Source: Thioalkalivibrio sp.
GTDB taxonomy: Bacteria > Pseudomonadota > Gammaproteobacteria > SpSt-1174
Length of the DNA stretch: 7,334 nucleotides
Direction of reading: 5' to 3'
Assembly (NCBI GenBank): GCA_011046015.1
Contig: DSBO01000072.1
Span: 1-7,334 of the forward strand
In this document: one piece after another, positions 1 through 5,397 of the stretch
How the letters are laid out: each line of letters opens with the position of its first letter
Numbering within the stretch: the first letter of the stretch is position 1
Program-made: the position numbers and the translations under genes
The notes under the pieces: model-generated
Database searches by the model: none
What the model was told of the DNA's origin: nothing
Seen by the model: the letters and a program-made list of their open reading frames with translations, nothing else

Positions 1-549
1 CTTATCAACAAGATCAAGCTGCGCAAGCCCGATCTGGTGTTCGGCGCCGTGGTGGGTGGAAGCAACGTCGCCTTCTTCAAGCAGATGGTGTCTGCCGGTA
101 TGGATGCCAAACGGCAGAACCTGCTGACGCTGGCCGTGACCGAAGATGAAGCGCTGGGTATTGGCGGCGAGAACCTCGAGGGCTTCTACTCCTCGATGAA
201 GTACTTCCAGTCGCTGGATGTCGGAAACAATGCCGAGTTCGTCAAGGCCTTCAAGGCCGAGTATGGCGACAAGGCCGTGATCGGCGACGTGACGGAATCG
301 GCTTACCTGGGTCCGTGGCTGTGGAAGTGGGCGGTCGAGAAGGCTGGTAGTTTCGATGTCGACAAGGTCGTGGCCGCTTCCCCGGGTCTGGTCTGGGAAG
401 ACTCGCCGCATGGCTACCTGATGGTGGACGAAAACCATCATCTACACATGCGCACGCGCATCGGCAAGTGGAAGAAGGACGGTCAGGCCGAGGTGGTATT
501 CGAATCCGACGTGATCGCGCCGAATCCCTTCCCGGAAGGTTACCAGTAA
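1..549 (+). CDS. urtA: Urea/short-chain amide ABC transporter, periplasmic substrate-binding protein (3' part only)
   Basis: This frame is open from the first base of the window to the TAA at 547-549, giving the last 182 residues of a protein whose start lies upstream. Family members are roughly 400 residues long, so a little under half is present and the signal peptide is not visible. The fold is that of the type-I periplasmic binding proteins of the LivJ/AmiC/UrtA class. Supporting stretches are the segment VFGAVVGGSN (residues 13-22 of the fragment), a tyrosine-rich middle, and the C-terminal pattern in which 'DENHHL' is followed by 'RIGKWKKDGQ' and a short proline-rich end. The protein would capture the ligand in the periplasm and deliver it to the two permeases encoded next. 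Family assignment is firm. Ligand choice (urea versus formamide or acetamide) cannot be read from this fragment; the amidase gene downstream favours an amide. Whether a GTG at 37 or any internal codon is used is irrelevant, because the frame enters from outside. Confidence 0.85.
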   Translation, partial: LINKIKLRKPDLVFGAVVGGSNVAFFKQMVSAGMDAKRQNLLTLAVTEDEALGIGGENLEGFYSSMKYFQSLDVGNNAEFVKAFKAEYGDKAVIGDVTESAYLGPWLWKWAVEKAGSFDVDKVVAASPGLVWEDSPHGYLMVDENHHLHMRTRIGKWKKDGQAEVVFESDVIAPNPFPEGYQ

Positions 550-577
550 ATCAACCGCTGGAAGTTAGGCAAGCAAT

Positions 578-605
578 GCCTTGGCCGGTTACGGCCGGCC
601 AGGGC
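578..605 (+). promoter_or_regulatory. GC-rich stem-loop between the binding-protein and permease genes
   Basis: Bases 578-588 pair with 595-605 to give an 11-bp stem (ten Watson-Crick pairs and one T-G pair at 581/602) around a 6-base loop, TTACGG. No T-run follows, so it is not a normal intrinsic terminator. It sits 28 bases after the urtA stop and about 75 bases before the probable urtB start, in the only sizeable gap inside the transporter operon. Such a structure could protect the 3' end of the upstream message or reduce read-through, raising the ratio of binding protein to membrane subunits, as is known for the hairpins after malE. The structure is seen directly; its role is inferred. 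The remainder of the 550-679 gap shows no promoter I would defend. Confidence 0.6.
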
Positions 606-679
606 CATCGCCAGATCCGGTGGACCTGCCTTCGGTGCAGTCCAAGCTGGAAAGAGCACAACCACACGGGGTGTTTTGT

Positions 680-1597
680 ATGGAAGGCTATACCGCTTCA
701 GAGCTGATGAGCATCGTCGCGATGCAGGGCTTCGCGGGGATCAGCTTGTTCAGCGTGCTGCTGCTGATGGCGCTTGGTCTGGCGATCATATTTGGCCAGA
801 TGGGCGTGATCAACATGGCTCATGGCGAATTCATGACCATCGGCGCCTATACCACGTTTCTCCTGTCCTCGATGGCCGGCGAGTTCGGTCTGGTGGACTA
901 CTATTTTCCGGTCGCGATCATCGTGTCGTTCCTGGTGGCGTTCGGTGTGGGCTATCTCACCGAATGGGCCCTGATACGGCATTTGTATGCGCGACCGCTG
1001 GATACCTTGCTGGCGACCTGGGGTCTGAGTCTCATGTTGCAGCAGATCTTTCGTACCGTCTTCGGCGCGCGTGAAGTGAGTCCGGCAATGCCCGGATGGT
1101 TGCAGGGATCCTGGCAGCCGACCGACGCCATCGATATTCCCATCAACGGGCTATTCGTGCTGGGACTGACTGTGCTGCTGACGACTGCTGTCCTCTACTA
1201 CCTCTACAAATCCCGGTCGGGTGTGAAGATGCGCGCCACCACGCAGAACCGGATGATGGCCGGCGCTGTGGGTATCAACACCAAGAGGGTGGACCGATTC
1301 ACCTTTGCCCTGGGGTGTGGGATCGCCGGAGTGGCGGGGGCCGCCTTCACCACCATCGCCTCCACCGGGCCGACTACCGGGTCGCTGTATATCGTCGATA
1401 CCTTCATGGTGGTCGTCTTCGGCGGTGCGGCGAGCCTGTTCGGGACTATCGCTTCGGCGTTCGCCATCGCCGAGGCCCAGTCGATCATGGAGTTCTTCAT
1501 GAGTGGCTCCATGGCCAAGGTGCTTACCCTGCTGTTCGTGGTAGGCGTTCTGATGATCCGACCCGAAGGCCTGTTCTCGGTCAAGGTTCGCAAGTAG
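680..1597 (+). CDS. urtB: Urea/short-chain amide ABC transporter, LivH-type permease (UrtB)
   Basis: This is one of the two inner-membrane subunits that form the translocation pore. From the ATG at 680 the product is 305 residues, close to the usual length of LivH-type permeases. The family hallmark is at about residues 33-57, where a membrane helix runs into 'GQMGVINMAHGEF'. Further hydrophobic helices lie at about 75-98, 155-177, 207-228, 238-264 and 278-295. The cytoplasmic coupling loop that docks on the ATPases is about residues 179-201 ('GVKMRATTQNRMMAGAVGIN'). The C-terminal 'RPEGLF' (294-299) is also typical. The frame can be extended upstream to a TTG at 581, but that adds 33 polar, non-conserved residues across the stem-loop. 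The ATG at 680 has a G-rich stretch (668-673) 6 bases before it. The stop codon overlaps the ribosome binding site of the next gene. Family assignment is firm, the exact start less so (ATG at 707 is possible). Confidence 0.87.
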   Translation: MEGYTASELMSIVAMQGFAGISLFSVLLLMALGLAIIFGQMGVINMAHGEFMTIGAYTTFLLSSMAGEFGLVDYYFPVAIIVSFLVAFGVGYLTEWALIRHLYARPLDTLLATWGLSLMLQQIFRTVFGAREVSPAMPGWLQGSWQPTDAIDIPINGLFVLGLTVLLTTAVLYYLYKSRSGVKMRATTQNRMMAGAVGINTKRVDRFTFALGCGIAGVAGAAFTTIASTGPTTGSLYIVDTFMVVVFGGAASLFGTIASAFAIAEAQSIMEFFMSGSMAKVLTLLFVVGVLMIRPEGLFSVKVRK

Positions 1598-1602
1598 GAG
1601 AG
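1596..1602 (+). promoter_or_regulatory. Ribosome binding site of urtC, overlapping the urtB stop
   Basis: AGGAGAG begins inside the TAG stop of urtB (1595-1597) and ends 7 bases before the ATG at 1610. The overlap supports translational coupling of the two permeases, which are expected to be needed in equal amounts, and it fixes the urtC start. Confidence 0.75.
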
Positions 1603-1609
1603 TCTGGTC

Positions 1610-2761
1610 ATGAACTTCTTCATGCAACGAATGATGGGCGGAAAGGAAGGGGCGGTGGCATTCGTCATCATCGCCGCCGTGATCCTGGTGCTGTTCCCGC
1701 TGTTCCTTGATATCTTCCGACTGAACCTTGTCGGCAAGTACCTGACCTATGCCTTCGTCGCGGTCGGCCTGGTCATGTGCTGGGGCTACGGCGGCATCCT
1801 GAGCCTGGGCCAGGGGGTCTTCTTCGGGCTCGGCGGCTACGCCATGGCCATGTTCCTCAAGCTCGAGGCCTCGAGCCCAGAGGCCACCGCCATCCAGTCA
1901 ACGCCCGGTATCCCGGACTTCATGGACTGGAACCAGATCACGGCGTTGCCCTGGTTCTGGGAGCCCTTCAACAGCCTCCCGCTGACGATTATCGCGGTCC
2001 TGGTGGTGCCCACGATCTTTGCCTTCTTTATCGGCGTGGCCATGTTCAAGCGCCGCGTGGGCGGAGTGTACTTTGCCATCATCACCCAGGCTATCGCGCT
2101 GATCCTGACGGTGCTCATCGTCGGTCAGCAGGGGTACACGGGGGGTATCAACGGCATCACCGATCTGCGCACCCTGCTGGGCTGGGACATTCGCGATGAC
2201 TCGGCTAAGTACATCCTGTACTTCGTGAATGCCATTCTGCTGCTCGGGGTGATCATGATCGGTCGATTCGTCATCACCTCCAAGCTCGGCCGCCTCCTGG
2301 TGGCCATGCGCGACCGCGAGGATCGCGTGCGCTTCTCGGGTTACGACGTCTCCGCGTTCAAGATCTTCGTCTTCTGCCTGGCGGCCATGTTCTCGGCCAT
2401 CGGCGGTGCCATGTTCACCCTGCAGGTGGGTTTCATGTCGCCCTCCTTCGTCGGCATCGTGCCCTCGATCGAGATGGTGATCTTCGCCGCCGTGGGTGGC
2501 CGCATGTCGCTGATCGGCGCGGTCTACGGCACCCTGCTTGTCAGTTTCGGCAAGACCTACTTCTCGGAAGTCGCCCCGGAACTGTGGCTGTTCATGATGG
2601 GTGCACTGTTCATCGCGGTGGTGATGGCCTTCCCGAATGGCCTGGCCGGCATCTACCAGAAGCATCGCAGCAAGGTCATCGCCCTTGGCCGCAGGCTCTG
2701 CGCAAGGGTGCCATTCTGTCCGACCTACAGGGTGGGGGCGCCTCGCCCCAGCGAATCCTAA
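1610..2761 (+). CDS. urtC: Urea/short-chain amide ABC transporter, LivM-type permease (UrtC)
   Basis: This is the second inner-membrane pore subunit, 383 residues. The first helices (about 14-34 and 42-62) lead into 'GGILSLGQGVFFGLGGYAMA' (61-80), the hallmark of LivM/UrtC proteins. A polar external loop of about 35 residues (86-121) follows, as is usual for UrtC. Helices come next at about 122-146 and 153-171, then 'GGINGITDL' (178-186), which matches the family's conserved Gly-Gly-x-Asn-Gly-Ile turn. The ATPase-coupling loop is about 224-247 ('LGRLLVAMRDREDRVRFSG'). The last conserved piece is 'FPNGLAGIY' (341-349). The final 34 residues form a basic, cysteine- and proline-containing tail that does not look family-like; a neighbouring frame reads on to a stop at 2764-2766 and could be the ancestral tail. 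The start at 1610 is set by AGGAG at 1596-1600. The gene starts 12 bases after the urtB stop. Confidence 0.92.
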   Translation: MNFFMQRMMGGKEGAVAFVIIAAVILVLFPLFLDIFRLNLVGKYLTYAFVAVGLVMCWGYGGILSLGQGVFFGLGGYAMAMFLKLEASSPEATAIQSTPGIPDFMDWNQITALPWFWEPFNSLPLTIIAVLVVPTIFAFFIGVAMFKRRVGGVYFAIITQAIALILTVLIVGQQGYTGGINGITDLRTLLGWDIRDDSAKYILYFVNAILLLGVIMIGRFVITSKLGRLLVAMRDREDRVRFSGYDVSAFKIFVFCLAAMFSAIGGAMFTLQVGFMSPSFVGIVPSIEMVIFAAVGGRMSLIGAVYGTLLVSFGKTYFSEVAPELWLFMMGALFIAVVMAFPNGLAGIYQKHRSKVIALGRRLCARVPFCPTYRVGAPRPSES

Positions 2762-2779
2762 CCTGACCACGACCTGACC

Positions 2780-2783
2780 GAGG
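2780..2783 (+). promoter_or_regulatory. Ribosome binding site of urtD
   Basis: GAGG lies 9 bases before the ATG at 2793, in the 31-base gap after urtC. It is modest in strength but is the only purine-rich match in the gap and agrees with the conserved start of the protein. Confidence 0.55.
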
Positions 2784-2792
2784 CATCGAAAC

Positions 2793-3539
2793 ATGAGTAG
2801 CGATACCGATTTTCTGCTGGCCATCGAGGACCTGACCGTTTCCTTCGACGGTTTCAAGGCCGTGGACGGTCTCAACTTCTACCTGGACGAGGATGAGCTT
2901 CACGTCATTATCGGCCCCAACGGGGCCGGCAAGACGACAGTGCTGGACATGATCTGCGGCAAGACGCCGGCCACCTCGGGCAGCATCAAGTTCCGCAACC
3001 AGGAACTGACGAAGCTCTCCGAACACAAGATCGTGCATGCCGGGGTGGGGCGCAAGTTCCAGAACCCGTCCATCTACGAGAACCTCTCCGTGTTGGAGAA
3101 CCTGGAGATCTCCTTCCCGCGTGGCCATGGCGTGTTCGGCGCGCTGATGTTCAAGCGTGACGAGCAGGTAGTCAGGCGTGTCGAAGAGATCGCCGAGGAG
3201 ATCAACCTCAAGGACGAGCTCCATACGCAGGCCGGTCTGCTCAGCCATGGTCAGAAGCAGTGGCTGGAGATCGGCATGCTGCTGATCCAGGATCCGCAGC
3301 TGTTGATGCTGGACGAGCCGGTCGCTGGGATGAGTGTCAAGGAGCGGCAGGACACGGCCCATCTGTTGCGGCGTATCTGCAAGGGGCGAGCTGTTCTGGT
3401 CATCGAGCACGACATGGAGTTCGTCAAGTCTATCGCGCACAAGGTCACGGTGTTGCATCAGGGCAAGATTCTTGCTGCAGGCGACATGGATCATGTGCAG
3501 AGCGATCCCAGAGTCATCGAAGTCTACTTGGGCCACTAG
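2793..3539 (+). CDS. urtD: Urea/short-chain amide ABC transporter, ATP-binding protein (UrtD)
   Basis: A complete ABC ATPase of 248 residues, LivG-type, forming one half of the cytoplasmic motor that powers import. All nucleotide-binding elements are visible: Walker A GPNGAGKTT (41-49), the Q-loop glutamine at 90 in 'GVGRKFQNPSIY', the signature LSHGQ (150-154), Walker B with 'LMLDEP' (171-176) and the switch histidine H206 in 'VIEHDMEF'. The signature has His where most ABC proteins have Gly. That variant, followed by 'KQWLEIGMLL', together with 'AGMSVKE' after Walker B and the C-terminal 'DPRVIEVYLG', is characteristic of UrtD rather than of LivG in general. It starts 31 bases after urtC and ends 14 bases before urtE, consistent with one operon. 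Confidence 0.95.
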   Translation: MSSDTDFLLAIEDLTVSFDGFKAVDGLNFYLDEDELHVIIGPNGAGKTTVLDMICGKTPATSGSIKFRNQELTKLSEHKIVHAGVGRKFQNPSIYENLSVLENLEISFPRGHGVFGALMFKRDEQVVRRVEEIAEEINLKDELHTQAGLLSHGQKQWLEIGMLLIQDPQLLMLDEPVAGMSVKERQDTAHLLRRICKGRAVLVIEHDMEFVKSIAHKVTVLHQGKILAAGDMDHVQSDPRVIEVYLGH

Positions 3540-3553
3540 GCCGGGGGCGCCAC

Positions 3554-4243
3554 ATGCTGCAAGTATCAGATCTGAAGGTAAGTTACGGCCAGAGCGAGGT
3601 GATTCACGGTATCGCTCTCGAGGTCGAGATGAACGAGACGGTCGCCGTGATGGGGCGCAACGGCATGGGCAAGACCACGCTGTTCAAGTCGCTGATTGGT
3701 GCGCTCTCTGCCAGTGCTGGCGACATCAGCCTGGACGGGAAGAGCGTGACCAGCATGGAGAGCTACGACCGTGTTAAGCATGGCATCGCCTACGTCCCGC
3801 AGGGCCGCATGATTTTCCCGACGCTAACCGTGGAAGAAAACATCCGTACCGGGCTTTCCAGTACCGGCAAGCGCAACATCCCGGAGGACATCTTTGCTCT
3901 GTTCCCGGTGCTTTGGGACATGCGCAAGCGCAAGGGCGGAAACCTGTCTGGGGGGCAGCAACAGCAGCTGGCCATTGCGCGCGCTCTGGTTACCGATCCC
4001 AAGGTGCTGCTGCTCGACGAGCCCACCGAGGGCATCCAGCCGTCGATCATCAAGGACATCGCGAATGTCCTCAACGAGATTCGCAAGCTGCGCGAGATCT
4101 CGATCATCGTCTCCGAGCAGGTGCTCAGCTTCACCATGGCGATTGCCGATCGCATCATCGTGATCGAGAAAGGGAACTTCATCCGTGAGGACCGGCGCGA
4201 GGAAGTCGATGAGGCGCAGATCAGCAAGTATCTCTCGGTATGA
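3554..4243 (+). CDS. urtE: Urea/short-chain amide ABC transporter, ATP-binding protein (UrtE)
   Basis: The second ABC ATPase, LivF-type, 229 residues, expected to pair with UrtD under the UrtBC pore. Visible motifs are Walker A GRNGMGKTT (34-42), the Q-loop 'AYVPQGRMIFP' with Q83, the signature LSGGQ (131-135) and Walker B VLLLDEP (151-157) followed by 'TEGIQPSII', a strong UrtE marker. The position of the switch histidine is glutamine here (Q189 in 'IIVSEQ'), as is usual in the LivF/UrtE branch. The frame is open back to 3260 inside urtD, but the ATG at 3554 gives the standard UrtE N-terminus 'MLQVSDLKVSYG'. The preceding 14 bases contain a G-run (3543-3547) rather than a canonical Shine-Dalgarno sequence, so translation may be coupled to urtD. 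Confidence 0.94.
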   Translation: MLQVSDLKVSYGQSEVIHGIALEVEMNETVAVMGRNGMGKTTLFKSLIGALSASAGDISLDGKSVTSMESYDRVKHGIAYVPQGRMIFPTLTVEENIRTGLSSTGKRNIPEDIFALFPVLWDMRKRKGGNLSGGQQQQLAIARALVTDPKVLLLDEPTEGIQPSIIKDIANVLNEIRKLREISIIVSEQVLSFTMAIADRIIVIEKGNFIREDRREEVDEAQISKYLSV

Positions 4244-4266
4244 ACCCCTTTACCCATTCAATACGC

Positions 4267-4271
4267 AGGAG
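4267..4271 (+). promoter_or_regulatory. Ribosome binding site of amiE
   Basis: AGGAG lies 8 bases before the ATG at 4280, the best-formed ribosome binding site in the window together with that of urtC. It fixes the amidase start and suggests strong translation of the enzyme. The 36-base gap after urtE holds no terminator or clear promoter. Confidence 0.8.
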
Positions 4272-4279
4272 TCAGAATC

Positions 4280-5323
4280 ATGCGGCACGGTGATATCTCA
4301 TCGAGCAACGATACCGTCGGCGTGGCCGTCGTCAATTACAAGATGCCCCGCCTGCACACCCGCGCCGAGGTGCTGGACAATGCCCGCAACATCGCGGACA
4401 TGATCGTCGGCATGAAACAGGGCCTGCCGGGCATGGACCTGGTGATCTTTCCCGAGTACTCCACCCACGGGATCATGTATGACCCGAAGGAGATGTACGA
4501 TACCGCCTCGACCGTTCCCGGCGAGGAGACCGAGATCTTCGCGGCCGCCTGCCGCAAGGCGAAGACCTGGGGTGTCTTTTCTCTTACCGGCGAGCGCCAC
4601 GAGGACCATCCCAACAAGGCGCCTTACAACACCCTGATACTGATGAACGACCAGGGCGAGATCGTGCAGAAGTACCGCAAGATCATGCCCTGGTGCCCGG
4701 TCGAGGGCTGGTACCCCGGTGACAAGACCTACGTCAGCGAAGGGCCGAAAGGGCTCAAGGTCAGCCTCATCATCTGCGACGACGGGAACTACCCGGAGAT
4801 CTGGCGTGACTGTGCCATGCGTGGTGCCGAGCTAATCGTGCGCTGCCAGGGCTACATGTACCCGTCCAAGGAGCAGCAGGTAATCGTGGCCAAGGCCATG
4901 GCGTGGATGAACAACAGCTACGTGGCCGTGGCCAATGCGACCGGCTTCGATGGCGTGTATTCCTATTTCGGGCATTCGGCCATCGTCGGCTTCGACGGTC
5001 GCACGCTGGGTGAATGCGGCGAGGAGGACTACGGTATCCAGTACGCCGAACTGTCCGTCTCGCAGATCCGCGACTTCCGCAAGAACGCGCAGTCGCAGAA
5101 CCACCTGTTCAAGCTGCTGCATCGGGGCTACACGGGCAAGATCAACTCGGGCGAGGGCGACACCGGTGTGGCTGCCTGTCCCTACGAGTTCTACACCAAG
5201 TGGATCACCGACCCGGACGCCGCGTGCGAGGACGTCGAGGCGATCACGCGCAAGACGGTGGGCACCGCGGAGTGCCCCATCGAGGGCATTCCCAACGAGG
5301 ACACGACGACCTCGCACCGCTAG
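4280..5323 (+). CDS. amiE: Aliphatic amidase (acylamide amidohydrolase, EC 3.5.1.4)
   Basis: A cytoplasmic enzyme of the nitrilase/carbon-nitrogen hydrolase superfamily that cleaves short aliphatic amides (acetamide, propionamide, formamide and similar) to a carboxylate and ammonia. The product is 347 residues, one more than my recollection of 346 for Pseudomonas aeruginosa AmiE. Its N-terminus 'MRHGDISSSNDTVGVAVVNY' matches that protein as I remember it. The catalytic residues fall at the numbering known for AmiE: Glu59 in 'FPEY', Lys134 in 'KYRKI', Glu142 in 'CPVEGWYPG' and the nucleophile Cys166 in 'IICDDGNYPE'. The variable C-terminal arm after about residue 290 is less conserved, as expected. 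It is the last gene of the transporter operon and is closed by a strong terminator. This differs from P. aeruginosa, where amiE is first in its operon and is accompanied by amiBCRS. Formamidase AmiF is the nearest alternative, but length and N-terminus favour AmiE. Confidence 0.97.
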   Translation: MRHGDISSSNDTVGVAVVNYKMPRLHTRAEVLDNARNIADMIVGMKQGLPGMDLVIFPEYSTHGIMYDPKEMYDTASTVPGEETEIFAAACRKAKTWGVFSLTGERHEDHPNKAPYNTLILMNDQGEIVQKYRKIMPWCPVEGWYPGDKTYVSEGPKGLKVSLIICDDGNYPEIWRDCAMRGAELIVRCQGYMYPSKEQQVIVAKAMAWMNNSYVAVANATGFDGVYSYFGHSAIVGFDGRTLGECGEEDYGIQYAELSVSQIRDFRKNAQSQNHLFKLLHRGYTGKINSGEGDTGVAACPYEFYTKWITDPDAACEDVEAITRKTVGTAECPIEGIPNEDTTTSHR

Positions 5324-5334
5324 GGCGAAGGGAT

Positions 5335-5363
5335 GAGCCGGCGGGGTGGCCCGCCGGCTCTTT
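5335..5363 (+). terminator. Rho-independent terminator after amiE
   Basis: Bases 5335-5345 (GAGCCGGCGGG) and 5350-5360 form a perfect 11-bp, almost all-GC stem around the 4-base loop GTGG, followed by TTTCCC. It begins 12 bases after the amiE stop. The T-run is short, but stem strength and position make it a convincing end to the urt-amiE transcription unit. There is no T-run on the other strand, so it acts in the + direction only. Confidence 0.88.
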
Positions 5364-5397
5364 CCCGACCGCCTGAGGCTGTGCCGGCCGTTCCACC

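Noticed and set aside
581..679. Extended urtB start at TTG 581, giving 338 residues.
   Set aside because: The extra 33 residues are polar and proline-rich, overlap the intergenic stem-loop and do not resemble LivH-type N-termini; the ATG at 680 gives the family length.
550..679. A separate promoter for urtB in the 130-base gap.
   Set aside because: No convincing -35/-10 pair or operator dyad other than the stem-loop; the gap is better explained as a within-operon spacer.
1898..2875. Long minus-strand open frame of 325 codons opposite urtC.
   Set aside because: His/Asp/Arg-rich composition typical of the antisense of a GC-rich membrane-protein gene, with no recognisable motif; urtC on the + strand is clearly real.
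2676..3536. Minus-strand open frame of 286 codons opposite urtD.
   Set aside because: It is the antisense shadow of a complete ABC ATPase with all motifs on the + strand; it spans the urtC-urtD junction and has no family features.
3260..3553. Upstream extension of urtE in frame, inside urtD.
   Set aside because: It would overlap nearly 300 bases of the well-conserved urtD; the ATG at 3554 gives the standard UrtE N-terminus.
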